Source: Gilliamella sp. wkB112 (GTDB lineage: Bacteria; Pseudomonadota; Gammaproteobacteria; Enterobacterales; Orbaceae). Taken from it: a stretch of DNA of 64,000 nt. The position numbers and the translations under genes are program-made. A model generated the notes under the pieces. That model was not told where the DNA came from and ran no database searches. It worked only from the letters and a program-made list of their open reading frames with translations. The stretch's first letter is position 1. The number at the start of each line of letters is the position of its first letter. This document shows positions 46,660-56,108 of this stretch, in pieces. The DNA lies in NCBI RefSeq assembly GCF_001690685.1, contig NZ_LZGL01000018.1, positions 62,001 through 126,000 of the forward strand. Direction: 5' to 3'.

Positions 46660-46720
46660 ATTAAATAGTTAATATTATCACGTTTGATATTAACATTACC
46701 TTTACCATTAACTATTTAAT
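46660..46720. repeat. 14-bp inverted repeat in the spacer between YdgA copies 1 and 2
   Basis: ATTAAATAGTTAAT pairs perfectly with ATTAACTATTTAAT across a 33-base loop. The right arm belongs to the mfd-derived segment (in mfd it codes for the residues around DYLISL); the left arm does not. It spans the left junction of the second unit. Confidence 0.55.
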
Positions 46721-46866
46721 CTCTATAAGGCAAAAAGAGCCAAAAAATTATCGCTTAGAAAGTTCAAATAGATTAAAATTGGTAAAATCTGAGCTACAAC
46801 GTGTCGATCGCATTGAATATATTAACAATCTTTTGAACACCTTTTTCAGCATCAGGAAAAATAACA
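46700..46866 (+). pseudogene. decayed mfd 3' end, scar 1
   Basis: Translates as LISIRQKEPKNYRLESSNRL, KLVKSELQRVDRIEYINNLL, NTFF, against mfd LISLIQKEPKNYRLESSNRL, KLLKSDIQRVDRIEYIKNLL, DTFS. The frame is kept for about 45 codons and then shifted by a one-base loss just before the old stop. No start or RBS. It was carried along when the neighbouring YdgA-like gene was duplicated. Confidence 0.88.
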
Positions 46867-46897
46867 GTATTAGATATTTTACAAGGAATTAATAAAC

Positions 46898-48412
46898 ATG
46901 AAAAAAACCCCACTAGCTATCGGCATTGTTGCAGTATTAGGAATTGGTTACGTAGGTACGGCATGGTACACAGGTAACATTATTGAAAATAATATTGATA
47001 ATGAGCTTAAAGAAATTAATCAACAAATTAATCATTATCAAGAAGCATATAATGTAGCCATAACTCACAGTAATCTAGAAAAAAACATCTTTTCCACTAA
47101 ATTACATTTAACAGTGACGTTGTCACCTAAAGATGCGGTTGAAGCAGATATCCAACCCAAAAAATTATTTGATGATGATATTATAATTCATCATGGCCCA
47201 TTCCCAATGGCAGCCTTAGCTAAAGGCACATTTTCCCCGCAGATGGCATGGGTTGAATACCAAATGACAGAGCAAGCAGCTCCGGATCTATGGAAACTAT
47301 CAGGTAACCAACCATTTATAAGTGGTCATGCAAGCTTAAGTTATCAAAATTATCTGCGCGTAAAATTAACTAATAAGGCTCTTTCAGTAAAACCTGAGGA
47401 TTTGAATTACCTTAATGCTAAACTCGATATTTCTGAAGGGAATTATAGTTTTGAAAGCGATGCTGATTTTGTAAATTTACAGGTTAACACTCATTTAGAT
47501 AAATTAAATTATGTTGACACCAATGATAATTTATTTTTATTAAGTAATTTAACTTTATCAGCCAAGCCAAATATAGAAAAAACCATTGTTGACTTTGATC
47601 TAAATATTGGCAATCTACAGATAATAGATGGCTATTCAGATATAGACGCTACAGTGAATAATTTAAAATTGAAAGGCAGTGCTAATTACCAAAATAGTGA
47701 TTTAGAAGTACAAAATAGCGTAGATAAACTTGTATTTAAGCCAATTGACCCTGAACAAACAAAATCAGTCGAAATAAATAAGCTTACTTTAAATCAAAAA
47801 AACACATTAAATGAATCTGATACCGTTGATGGTTTGTTACAAGCTAGTATTGATTCTTTCAAATATGGACAACAAAATTTAGGTTCAGGAACTTTAGATT
47901 TTGATTACCAAGGGCTTGATAAAAGATTATTTTCTTACAATGAGTTAGATGGTTTATATGGTAATGTGAGTGAAAAAATCGACCATACCGAAACATCTAA
48001 TATTAAACTTTCATTAAATAAATTCAATTGGCATAATGTGGCGGGTGATATCAATATAAGTGCCAATGTAAAAACTGTTGATATCAATAAAGTTCCGGAT
48101 GCTCATGATATAGATAAACTTGAAAGTTTTAATTTAAAACTTGATGCACCTTTTGATGTGTTAGCTAACATTGGAGCACAAATAGAAGCTGTTGAAAAAG
48201 GTTCAGATGATATTTCACCTCAGCAAATAGAGAAAGCAAAACAATCACTAGGAATGATGTCTCAAATGTTCTTAGGTAATCTTAAATTCTTAACCTTTAA
48301 GAAAGATGGTATTCAAGGGATATTCTCAGATGTTGAATATTCACGGGAAAATGATATGATAAAAGTTAATGGTCAAGATATACCTAAAGAGGTATTTTTA
48401 GAAGATCTTTAA
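46898..48412 (+). CDS. DUF945 / YdgA family protein, copy 2
   Basis: 504 residues with the same layout as copy 1: an N-terminal hydrophobic segment ending WYTGNIIENNIDNELKEINQ and a long beta-rich periplasmic body with KLFDDDIIIHHGPFPMAALA, FSPQMAWVEYQMTEQAAPDL and SLNKFNWHNVAGDINISANV. By eye it is much closer to copy 3 than to copy 1. The RBS is AAGGAAT, 10 bases before the ATG. It is preceded by mfd scar 1. Confidence 0.85.
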   Translation: MKKTPLAIGIVAVLGIGYVGTAWYTGNIIENNIDNELKEINQQINHYQEAYNVAITHSNLEKNIFSTKLHLTVTLSPKDAVEADIQPKKLFDDDIIIHHGPFPMAALAKGTFSPQMAWVEYQMTEQAAPDLWKLSGNQPFISGHASLSYQNYLRVKLTNKALSVKPEDLNYLNAKLDISEGNYSFESDADFVNLQVNTHLDKLNYVDTNDNLFLLSNLTLSAKPNIEKTIVDFDLNIGNLQIIDGYSDIDATVNNLKLKGSANYQNSDLEVQNSVDKLVFKPIDPEQTKSVEINKLTLNQKNTLNESDTVDGLLQASIDSFKYGQQNLGSGTLDFDYQGLDKRLFSYNELDGLYGNVSEKIDHTETSNIKLSLNKFNWHNVAGDINISANVKTVDINKVPDAHDIDKLESFNLKLDAPFDVLANIGAQIEAVEKGSDDISPQQIEKAKQSLGMMSQMFLGNLKFLTFKKDGIQGIFSDVEYSRENDMIKVNGQDIPKEVFLEDL

Positions 48413-48434
48413 GTAACAATAATTGAAAATTATA

Positions 48435-48459
48435 ATTCCGCCGGTTTAACTGGCGGAAT
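48435..48459 (+). terminator. hairpin after YdgA copy 2
   Basis: ATTCCGCC / GGCGGAAT with a 9-base loop, 22 bases after the stop of copy 2. A degraded version (TTCCGCTCATTTAAATGGCG) follows copy 3 near 50370-50390, so the hairpin was duplicated with the gene. Confidence 0.65.
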
Positions 48460-48612
48460 AAGTCCAAATTAATCCATCTCACGACTTACTTATGCACATC
48501 AATTACTTATCACCCAAAGGCGTGTAAACTAATTCAAACCTATTAACTTATATTTAAATCAAAACACCTAACCAATTCGAACAAATATCGATGCCATATT
48601 ATTTTTATTAGC

Positions 48613-48780
48613 AATTACTAATGATTATTTAATCTCACTATTCAAAACAGGACCAAAAAATTATCGCTTAGCAAGTTCAAATAGATTAAAATTAATAAAA
48701 TCTGTGCTATACACATGTCGATCACATTGAATATATTTAAATTCTATTGACCACCTTCTCTCAGCATCAGAAAGAATAAT
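48613..48780 (+). pseudogene. decayed mfd 3' end, scar 2
   Basis: Nucleotide match to the mfd tail and scar 1: AATTATCGCTTAG, AAGTTCAAATAGATTAAAAT, then ATGTCGATCACATTGAATAT and CAGCATCAGAAAGAATAA. It carries more base changes and small indels than scar 1 and no useful frame. It lies directly before YdgA copy 3. Confidence 0.85.
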
Positions 48781-48812
48781 AACTATAGATGTTATATAAG
48801 GAATTAATAAAC

Positions 48813-50330
48813 ATGAAAAAAACTACACTAGCTATTGGTATTATTGCAGTACTAGGGATCGGTTACGTTGGTACCGCATGGTATACAGGCAATATTATTG
48901 AAAATAATATTGATAGTGAGCTTAAAGAAATCAATCAGAAAATTAATGATTATCAGGACAAATTTAAAGTAGACATAAGTTACAGCAAGTTAGAAAAAAA
49001 CATCTTTTCTACCACCTTTCATTTAACTGTGACGTTGTCACCTATAGATAATTATGGCATTGATTCTCAACCAAGGAAATTATTTGATGATGATATCATA
49101 ATCCATCATGGTCCATTCCCAATGGCAGCCATAGCTAAAGGTACATTTTCACCACAAATGGCATGGATAGAATACCAGATGTCTGAACACACAGATCCTG
49201 ATTTGTGGAAACTATTAGATAACCAACCATTCATAAGTGCCCATGCAGGTATAAGTTATCAAAATAATCTGCGAGTAAAAGTAACCAACAAAGCGCTATC
49301 GGCTACACCAGATAATTTAAAATATCTTGATGGCTTATTTGTTATTTCCGAAGGTGATTATTCTTTTGAAAGTAATGTTGATTTTGCAAATATACAGGTT
49401 AATGCCCATTTAGATAAATTAAAGTATATTGAAAACGCAAATAATTCATTGACATTAGATAATTTAAATATATCCACCAAACCAAATAACAATAAAACTA
49501 TTGTCGACTTTGACATAAATGTTGGTCATCTTAATGTACAAGATGGTGATTATCGTTATTCGCATTTACCATTAGAAGCTACAGTAGATAATTGCAAAAC
49601 ACAAGGTAGTTTCAATTATAAAAACCATGATTTAAACGTGCAAAATAGCATAGATAAATTGATATTTAAGCAAATAAGTCAGGAACCAACCCAACCAATT
49701 GAATTTAACAAACTGGTTTTAAACCAAAAAAATGCCCTAAATACATCAGATACCGTTGATGGTTTTTTTCAACTTAATGTTGAATCAGTTAGTTATGGGC
49801 AACAAAACCTTGGTTATGGAACTTTGGATTTTGCTTTCCAAGGACTGGATAAGAAATTATTCTCTTATGATAGTGAAGATGATTTCTATGATGACGTGGA
49901 TGAAATCGATATGTCTAATATTAAACTTTCATTAAATCAATTCAATTGGCACAATATTGGGGGTGATGTTAATATCAGCGCTGATGCTAAATGGGTCGAT
50001 ATGAAAGAAGCCCCGGACACATATGGTTTTGAGCAAATTGAAAACTTTAATTTAAAAATCGATGTTCCTTTTAAAGTATTGGCTTATATGTTTGCACAAA
50101 TAGAAGCAGCCAAGAAACAAGAGAATGAAATATCTCAAGCCGTTATCGATGAAAGGATAAAATCTCTAGAAGATCTTTGCGAAAGGTTTTTTAGTGATGC
50201 CAAATTTCTTACTTTCAAAAGAAATAATATTTCGGGTTTTTTCTCGGACGTTGAATATTCAAAAGAAAATATTATGATAAAAGTTAACGGCGAAAAAATG
50301 CTTAGAGAAGAACTATTTGATGCCTTTTGA
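48813..50330 (+). CDS. DUF945 / YdgA family protein, copy 3
   Basis: 505 residues from the ATG at 48813, the family start MKKTTLAIGIIAVLGIGYVG with AAGGAATTAA upstream; an in-frame ATG 24 bases earlier has no family support. The body repeats KLFDDDIIIHHGPFPMAAIA, FSPQMAWIEYQMSEHTDPDL and SLNQFNWHNIGGDVNISADA. Related most closely to copy 2. Function unknown; a role in envelope maintenance is only a guess from location and family. Confidence 0.85.
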   Translation: MKKTTLAIGIIAVLGIGYVGTAWYTGNIIENNIDSELKEINQKINDYQDKFKVDISYSKLEKNIFSTTFHLTVTLSPIDNYGIDSQPRKLFDDDIIIHHGPFPMAAIAKGTFSPQMAWIEYQMSEHTDPDLWKLLDNQPFISAHAGISYQNNLRVKVTNKALSATPDNLKYLDGLFVISEGDYSFESNVDFANIQVNAHLDKLKYIENANNSLTLDNLNISTKPNNNKTIVDFDINVGHLNVQDGDYRYSHLPLEATVDNCKTQGSFNYKNHDLNVQNSIDKLIFKQISQEPTQPIEFNKLVLNQKNALNTSDTVDGFFQLNVESVSYGQQNLGYGTLDFAFQGLDKKLFSYDSEDDFYDDVDEIDMSNIKLSLNQFNWHNIGGDVNISADAKWVDMKEAPDTYGFEQIENFNLKIDVPFKVLAYMFAQIEAAKKQENEISQAVIDERIKSLEDLCERFFSDAKFLTFKRNNISGFFSDVEYSKENIMIKVNGEKMLREELFDAF

Positions 50331-50424
50331 GCCATAATAGTTTTAAATTATAGAGCAAATATTACTTATTCCGCTCATTTAAATGGCGAAATAAATTTCA
50401 AATCAACTAATCCTAAGATTGACT

Positions 50425-51831
50425 ATGAACACAAATTCAGCAAATCAAAATAACGAAAATCAATTTAAACGTACTATGAAAACCCGGCATCTCATTATGC
50501 TATCTTTAGGTGGTGTTATTGGTACTGGATTATTTTTTAATACTGGTTATATCATCGCTACTGCGGGTGCTGTAGGTACGATTATTGCTTACTTAATTGG
50601 TGCATTAGTTGTGTATTTAGTGATGTTATGTCTAGGTGAACTAGCTGTTGCTATGCCAGAAACTGGAGCTTTTCATACTTACGCCACTCGTTTTATCAGC
50701 CCTGGAACGGGATATACGGTTGCTTGGCTTTATTGGCTCACTTGGACTGTTGCTTTAGGTTCGAGTTTAATTGCAGCTAGTTTATGTGCACAATATTGGT
50801 TCCCATGGATACCTGTTTGGGTTTGGTGTTTAATTTTTTGTGCTATGATTTTTGGGTTAAATATCTTCACTACGGCATTTTTTGCTGAAAGTGAATTTTG
50901 GTTTTCAATTATAAAAGTTATTACCATTATCATTTTTATTATTGCAGGTTGCGGCGCTATATTTGGTTTTATCCCGATGAAATACGATATGCCAGCACCA
51001 TTTCTACACAATATTACTGCTTCTGGTTGGTTCCCAAATGGCATTACACCAATCATTATGACCATGGTTTCGGTTAACTTTGCCTTTTCCGGTACTGAAT
51101 TAATCGGTATTGCAGCTGGAGAAGCACAAAATCCAGAAAAAACCATTCCATTAGCAATCAAAGCTACTATTTTGCGATTAATCATTTTCTTTATTGGGAC
51201 TATTTTCGTATTAGCTGCACTACTCCCCATGGATCAAGCTGGGGTAATAAGAAGTCCTTTTGTTATGGTATTTGACAATATTGGGGTACCTTATGCCGCT
51301 GACTTTTTTAATTATGTGATTTTAACCGCCATTTTATCGGCAGCGAATTCTGGGCTCTATGCTTCAGGTCGAATGTTATGGTCACTATCTAACCAAGGCA
51401 CTTTACCAAAGTGTTTTGGTAAATTAACTAAACAAGGCGTTCCAGCAATTGCTATCAGTATTAGCATGCTTGGTGGACTATTAGCCTTATTTACTTGTGT
51501 AATTGCGCCAGATACTGTTTTTGTGGCATTAACGGCTATTTCTGGCTTTGCTGTGGTTGCCGTTTGGCTTAGTATTTGTGTTTCTCATTACTTTTTTAGA
51601 CAACAATTAACCACAACACAACTAAGTACATTAAAATATAAAGCTCCATGGTACCCCTTAGTGTCTATTTTAGGCATTATTTTATGCTCAGTTGCCTGTA
51701 TTGGGCTGGCTTTCGATCCGGAACAGCGAATTGCACTTTATTGTGGTATTCCTTTTGTTGCGGTTTGCTACATTGCTCATTATTTTACTCAAGTCTTTAA
51801 AAAACGAGATTCTACTAATGAAAATCGATAA
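50425..51831 (+). CDS. mmuP: S-methylmethionine permease
   Basis: Amino acid/polyamine/organocation permease of 468 residues (E. coli 467) with twelve membrane helices. It matches MmuP along its length: [89 protein letters not shown]. The ATG at 50425 is chosen; a TTG six bases earlier is also in frame. The next gene, mmuM, overlaps its end by 14 bases and confirms the substrate. No MetJ-type box was seen upstream. Confidence 0.93.
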   Translation: MNTNSANQNNENQFKRTMKTRHLIMLSLGGVIGTGLFFNTGYIIATAGAVGTIIAYLIGALVVYLVMLCLGELAVAMPETGAFHTYATRFISPGTGYTVAWLYWLTWTVALGSSLIAASLCAQYWFPWIPVWVWCLIFCAMIFGLNIFTTAFFAESEFWFSIIKVITIIIFIIAGCGAIFGFIPMKYDMPAPFLHNITASGWFPNGITPIIMTMVSVNFAFSGTELIGIAAGEAQNPEKTIPLAIKATILRLIIFFIGTIFVLAALLPMDQAGVIRSPFVMVFDNIGVPYAADFFNYVILTAILSAANSGLYASGRMLWSLSNQGTLPKCFGKLTKQGVPAIAISISMLGGLLALFTCVIAPDTVFVALTAISGFAVVAVWLSICVSHYFFRQQLTTTQLSTLKYKAPWYPLVSILGIILCSVACIGLAFDPEQRIALYCGIPFVAVCYIAHYFTQVFKKRDSTNENR

Positions 51832-52762
51832 CCAGATTGCTAACTTATTAAAATATAAAAAATACATTGTTATTGATGGTGCTCTTGCCAGTGAATTACA
51901 ACACCGAGGATGTGATCTTAATGACAGTTTATGGTCTGCCAAGGTATTAATTGAACACCCACAACTCATTAGTCAAGTGCATTATGATTATTTTAAAGCG
52001 GGTGCTGATTGTGCCATAACCGCAAGTTATCAAGCAACTCCTCTTGGATTTGCTCAAAAAGGAATTAATGAAATTGAAGCAATTGCTTTAATCAAAAAAA
52101 GTGTCGAACTTGCGCAGCAAGCCAAACAACGTTATTTAGCTGAAATACCACAAAATAAACTGCTGTTAATTGCCGGTTCTGTGGGGCCTTATGGCGCCTA
52201 TTTAGCTAATGGTTCGGAATATACTGGAGATTATCAGCTTTCGGAATCTGAATTTATTGATTTTCATCGTGTTCGTATGCAAGCCCTTATCGAAGCCAAG
52301 GTTGATCTGTTAGCTTGTGAAACCATGCCTTCCTTTGCTGAAATCAGAGCATTAACTAAACTATTACAACAATTCCCTCATATGACTTGCTGGTTTTCGA
52401 TGACGTTAAAAGATGCTAAGTATCTTAGTGATGGCACACCATTATCCTTAGTGATTGAGCATTTAAATAAGGTTAATCAAATCGTCAGTATTGGCGTTAA
52501 TTGTATTGCTCTGGAAAAAGTCACCGCCGCACTAACAACATTGCATCAGTTGACCTCTAAGCCTCTTATTGTTTATCCAAATTCCGGTGAACAATATGAT
52601 CCGAGCACTAAACAATGGCGTCACAACCATCAACATGATTGTACTTTTACTAACCAAGTAGCTACTTGGACCAAGTTAGGAGCAAAATTGATTGGTGGCT
52701 GCTGCCAAACCACACCTGCCGATATAGTAGAAATTAATCACTTATTAGCAACTAAAAAATAA
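51818..52762 (+). CDS. mmuM: homocysteine S-methyltransferase
   Basis: Transfers a methyl group from S-methylmethionine to homocysteine, giving two methionines. 314 residues (E. coli 310). Zinc cysteines: VNCIALE near 229 and the pair in [11 protein letters not shown] near 297. Opening [20 protein letters not shown], then [16 protein letters not shown]. The frame is open 126 bases upstream in mmuP, but the ATG at 51818 is the family start. Translationally coupled to mmuP. Confidence 0.94.
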   Translation: MKIDNQIANLLKYKKYIVIDGALASELQHRGCDLNDSLWSAKVLIEHPQLISQVHYDYFKAGADCAITASYQATPLGFAQKGINEIEAIALIKKSVELAQQAKQRYLAEIPQNKLLLIAGSVGPYGAYLANGSEYTGDYQLSESEFIDFHRVRMQALIEAKVDLLACETMPSFAEIRALTKLLQQFPHMTCWFSMTLKDAKYLSDGTPLSLVIEHLNKVNQIVSIGVNCIALEKVTAALTTLHQLTSKPLIVYPNSGEQYDPSTKQWRHNHQHDCTFTNQVATWTKLGAKLIGGCCQTTPADIVEINHLLATKK

Positions 52763-52783
52763 TATTATTGGTAAGATAATGAA

Positions 52784-52811
52784 ATGACTGACAATGTTTC
52801 AGGTCAGTCAT
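52784..52811 (+). terminator. hairpin after mmuM
   Basis: ATGACTGAC / GTCAGTCAT, a 9-bp stem with a 10-base loop, starting 22 bases after the mmuM stop and followed by a T-containing stretch. It overlaps copy C of the interspersed repeat, whose GTTTC lies in the loop. Confidence 0.6.
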
Positions 52812-52830
52812 ACGTTTTAGATTAAAAAAC
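52791..52830 (+). repeat. 40-bp interspersed repeat, copy C
   Basis: ACAATGTTTC, 8 bases (AGGTCAGT), CATACGTTTTAG, ATTAAAAAAC. Same order and the same 8-base spacing as copies A and B, with a few substitutions. Located after mmuM. Confidence 0.6.
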
Positions 52831-53232
52831 TACCTATATTCAATATTTAAGTGCTAATTGAAATTGAGTTAGTAAAAGGCCTCATAAAGTGTTTTATACT
52901 CGAACCTTTTTCTTTCAATGATTTAACCGATTTTCAACCGCTTGTCTATTCATTACTAAACGCCTTTTTTATATCTTGCGACAACTCATTCATAACTCGT
53001 GATTTAAAGTATAATTAGATAAATATGACGGTTACATTTTTTCCAGATTAATATGGAATGAAATGTAATCATGATTGAATAGCAAAGAACTGGATTGCTA
53101 AAACACCTATAATATCCATTAATTACTACAATATGATTAAAACCGTATGGATTAATTTACAATTAATATCAATGAGGTAAAGTACTCTCAAAACATCATC
53201 TTTTTATTTTAAAGAGAAAAACAGTAATTAAA
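52831..53232. other. AT-rich intergenic stretch
   Basis: About 400 bases between the mmuM terminator/repeat and the convergent AraC-type gene. There is no ORF with an RBS, and no named element apart from the short palindrome AATCATGATT near 53068. Confidence 0.35.
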
Positions 53233-54030
53233 TTATCGACGCAACTGTTTAGGTGAAAAACCAAAGCGTTTTTTAAAATAAAAGGCAAAGCGGGAACCTG
53301 ATTCATAGCCTATTGCTTGTGAGATTTGTAGTATAGATTTTTGGCTTGTTTGTAACAACATCAATCCATGACTGAGCCTTACATCTAATATAATTTGTGA
53401 TAAGTTATATCCTTCAAGCGCTAAATGTCTTCGTAATGTCGATTCACTCAAAGCAAATTGTTTAGCCAATTCACTAGCATACCACTTTTTACTAGGTTGC
53501 ATACCAATAACTCGCCGAATTTTTTGGCTAAGTTTGTCAGGATTGGGGGGCATAAAAGCAATGTGCATAGTTGACAATCGAATAAGTAACTCATAAAAAA
53601 AGTGTTTAACCAAGGTTAAATCACATGATGAATTATTAAAATCTTCGGTCAAAAGTTCATTTTTAATTTGCTTCAATCGATCAATAAACGTAGTTGTTAA
53701 TTGGGTTTGTACACTAATTTTATTCAGCATGATAGTTTTAGGCGGTAACTGAGAGAGCGCAAACTGATGCAATAACTCACTACACCAAGTAAAACAAAGC
53801 GCTTGATACTGTTGTTCATTAATTGATAAGTTAGTTACATTAATTAGCATGTTGGCCGGAATAACTATTAACTGCCCTGCTTTTACGATAAAATGCTCCC
53901 CACTACATTCGACATGTTTTTCACCATTTAGCACAAATACCATCATTGCATCACTGTTCTCAATCTGCTTAAGCTTTTGATTACAACATTGCATAATGTG
54001 ATTAATTTGTCCGATTGATGTAAAATTCAC
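53233..54030 (-). CDS. AraC/XylS family transcriptional regulator
   Basis: 265 residues. The N-terminal half is a cupin-like sensing domain (GEHFIVKAGQLIVIPANMLI); the C-terminal 100 residues carry two helix-turn-helix motifs, WYASELAKQFALSESTLRRH and ISQAIGYESGSRFAFYFKKRFGFSPKQLR. Ligand unknown. It follows the PEBP-family gene by 31 bases on the same strand, suggesting a shared transcript. Confidence 0.88.
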   Translation of the reverse strand: MNFTSIGQINHIMQCCNQKLKQIENSDAMMVFVLNGEKHVECSGEHFIVKAGQLIVIPANMLINVTNLSINEQQYQALCFTWCSELLHQFALSQLPPKTIMLNKISVQTQLTTTFIDRLKQIKNELLTEDFNNSSCDLTLVKHFFYELLIRLSTMHIAFMPPNPDKLSQKIRRVIGMQPSKKWYASELAKQFALSESTLRRHLALEGYNLSQIILDVRLSHGLMLLQTSQKSILQISQAIGYESGSRFAFYFKKRFGFSPKQLRR

Positions 54031-54061
54031 AATATCAATACTTAATTAGTTATGCCTTTAC

Positions 54062-54622
54062 TCAGCGTGAATAATTATAGCTTACTGCCGCTTTAGCGAT
54101 TTGATGTGAATTAGCAATAAACCCTATTAATGCTGGTGTAGTTTGATCATTTATTTCTATATGATCAATATCTAGTGCATAAAGCGTAAATTGATAGCGG
54201 TGATTAGTCTTTTCTGGAGGGCAAGGACCACCATAAAGACTCACTCCAAAATCATTACGAATCAATTGACTACCATTGGGTAACAACTCAGTATGATTAC
54301 CCGCAGACTGCACTATAGATTGCGTTGATACTGGAATATTCACTATTACCCAATGCCACCATCCAGATCCTGTTGGTGCATCAGGATCGAACATAGTTAA
54401 AACCAGACTTTTTGCATGTTCCGGTAAATTCTCCCATAAAATCTGTGGTGATATATTTTCACCTTGGCACCCAAACTGATTAGCAACAAATTTTGCTGTA
54501 AATCCGTGTTGTTCCAAATCAGGGATCGTTAATTCCAATGGTTCGGCAATACAATTAGCTGAACTTAGCAACAATGTACCCAAAAAAATTGACCTAAGTT
54601 TATTTAAATTGAATTTGTGCAT
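54062..54622 (-). CDS. YbhB/YbcL family Raf kinase inhibitor-like protein, secreted
   Basis: 186-residue bacterial phosphatidylethanolamine-binding-protein fold with a signal peptide (cleavage near NCIAE, 27). Family marks: PQILWENLPEHAKSLVLTMF, DPDAPTGSGWWHWVIVNIP, YGGPCPPEKTNHRYQFTLYA. A periplasmic form like YbcL. The ligand is unknown. It sits upstream of an AraC-type regulator. Confidence 0.88.
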   Translation of the reverse strand: MHKFNLNKLRSIFLGTLLLSSANCIAEPLELTIPDLEQHGFTAKFVANQFGCQGENISPQILWENLPEHAKSLVLTMFDPDAPTGSGWWHWVIVNIPVSTQSIVQSAGNHTELLPNGSQLIRNDFGVSLYGGPCPPEKTNHRYQFTLYALDIDHIEINDQTTPALIGFIANSHQIAKAAVSYNYSR

Positions 54623-54716
54623 TTTTATTCCTTATAATTACTTTAAAAATACAATAAACCATTCATTTCAGAAATTCAGCACAGATTCGCCGAAATTAGG
54701 TACAAATTCGCTGAAT

Positions 54717-55328
54717 CTACTTTTTTGTAGCCAGTACAACACGTTCAACGGTATCAACAATCGCTCGAGTTTGTGAATCAATTTCGATATTCACTTTATC
54801 GCCAACTTTTTTAGTGTCCAAGGTTGTAATAGCAAGGGTTTCCGGAATAAGATGAATTTCAAACTGATCACCTTTAACCTCACCGATGGTTAAACTAGCA
54901 CCATCAATGCCAATAAAACCCTTGTACAGAACATATTTCATAAATTGTGCCGGCATGGCTAACGTCATGGCGCAATTAGTGGAAGTTTTTTGAATATCAA
55001 CAATAGTGGCGGTGCAGGAAACATGCCCGGACATGACATGACCACCTATTTCATCACCATATTTGGCACTACGTTCAATATTAACGTAATCATGCAGCTT
55101 TTTATCACCTAAGGTGGTTAAGGCTAAGGTTTCTTCCATAATATCAAAAGTGACCCAATCATCAGCAAAATCGGTTACTGTCAAACAACAACCATCATTG
55201 GCAATTGAGGCACCAATTTCAATATTATTGGTTAATTTATGTGGTAATTTGATTTTATAAGTGCGTAATTTATCTTGATCGGCAATTTCAATAATTTGAC
55301 CAATGCCCTGCACAATGCCCGTGTACAT
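54717..55328 (-). CDS. ribE: riboflavin synthase, alpha subunit
   Basis: Converts two 6,7-dimethyl-8-ribityllumazines to riboflavin. 203 residues forming two tandem lumazine-binding barrels (about 1-95 and 96-195): FTGIVQGIGQI-type start MYTGIVQGIGQI, SIANDGCCLTVTDF, then MSGHVSC, GFIGIDGASLTIGEV and IPETLAITTL. The ATG at 55328 has AAGGA 6 bases upstream; the longer frame lacks family support. No FMN riboswitch was seen. Confidence 0.95.
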   Translation of the reverse strand: MYTGIVQGIGQIIEIADQDKLRTYKIKLPHKLTNNIEIGASIANDGCCLTVTDFADDWVTFDIMEETLALTTLGDKKLHDYVNIERSAKYGDEIGGHVMSGHVSCTATIVDIQKTSTNCAMTLAMPAQFMKYVLYKGFIGIDGASLTIGEVKGDQFEIHLIPETLAITTLDTKKVGDKVNIEIDSQTRAIVDTVERVVLATKK

Positions 55329-55624
55329 AATATTCCTTAGATTAATAACCAATAGATGTACTATTCTAGCCTAAATTGACAAAAATTTAATGCCATTCAC
55401 ATAATTTATTAGCTTTAAATTTAATCCGAGTCCTTTAATCAACCTTTGTAAAGCGCCAATAATTAAGTTATCAGTTAATTATATTCATTTTAAAAACATA
55501 GGCATTTTATTTGTCTGCTGTTATGATTACATTTATTTTGCCAAATCTTAAATAATATTTCTTAGACTAATTTATAACTGCAACCTATTAGTTTAAGTAC
55601 ATTTTATTAATTAAGGATCATTTT

Positions 55625-56002
55625 ATGTTGAAACTCATAATTGCGATTTCAATTGGATCTGTTGCCGGTGGATTATTGCGATGGTTTTTATCATTAAAGC
55701 TCAATATTATTGCCTTTGCTATTCCTTTAGGCACGCTACTATCAAATTTAATTGCTGGCTATATTATAGGTTTTGCTATTGCCTTTTTTAATCATTCAAG
55801 TCTCTCTCCAGAATGGCGGTTACTGGTTATAACTGGTTTTTGTGGCGGTTTATCTACTTTTTCTACTTTTTCCGCCGAAATTGTTAACTTTTTGCAAGAA
55901 GGCCGAATTACTTGGGGACTAGTAAGCATAGCTATTCATGTGATTGGTTCAGTACTGATGACTTTCTTGGGTATTTGGTCATATCAATGGTTACGTTCTT
56001 AA
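55625..56002 (+). CDS. crcB: fluoride ion channel CrcB/Fluc
   Basis: 125 residues with four membrane helices. Pore motifs: [27 protein letters not shown] with the conserved Asn, and [15 protein letters not shown]. It works as an antiparallel dimer that exports fluoride. The 270 bases upstream hold no recognised fluoride riboswitch. Monocistronic, divergent from ribE. Confidence 0.93.
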   Translation: MLKLIIAISIGSVAGGLLRWFLSLKLNIIAFAIPLGTLLSNLIAGYIIGFAIAFFNHSSLSPEWRLLVITGFCGGLSTFSTFSAEIVNFLQEGRITWGLVSIAIHVIGSVLMTFLGIWSYQWLRS

Positions 56003-56078
56003 AACATTAATTAACCAGTTTGCTGCTAAAACGATCAAAAAAATTGTTTACAAGCAAGAAATACTGTATTAATATACA

Positions 56079-56094
56079 CTGTATATACAAACAG
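56079..56094. promoter_or_regulatory. LexA box of sulA
   Basis: CTG TATATACAAA CAG, the CTG-N10-CAG SOS box with AT-rich centre, 15 bases before the sulA ATG. A second, imperfect box CTG TATTAATATA CAC at 56064-56079 abuts it, sharing one base. Confidence 0.88.
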
Positions 56095-56108
56095 TAGTCG
56101 AGGTTATT

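Larger units (their letters stand above)
44838..50330 (+). repeat. tandem triplication of an mfd-tail + YdgA-like unit
   Basis: Three consecutive units begin at about 44838 (the authentic mfd 3' end), 46700 and 48613, with periods of about 1.86 and 1.91 kb. Each unit is an mfd-derived tail, a short spacer ending in an AAGGAA-type RBS about 10 bases before the ATG, and a DUF945/YdgA-family gene. The spacer and RBS region are plainly alike in all three. Confidence 0.85.

Noticed and set aside
44838-50330. Mobile element as the cause of the repeated region
   Set aside because: No transposase, terminal inverted repeats or target-site duplication; the repeats are mfd tail plus a cellular gene, so tandem duplication explains them.
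50331-50424. MetJ operator upstream of mmuP
   Set aside because: No tandem AGACGTCT-like 8-mers are present; only a degraded hairpin copied from the preceding gene.
50730-51230. 166-codon minus-strand open frame inside mmuP
   Set aside because: Antisense shadow of a conserved permease; no RBS and no recognisable protein.
36349-52830. CRISPR-type array for the 40-bp repeat
   Set aside because: The copies are many kilobases apart in different orientations; there is no regular spacing and no cas gene.
55353-55624. FMN or fluoride riboswitch near ribE and crcB
   Set aside because: No recognisable conserved RFN or fluoride-aptamer sequence could be found by eye.
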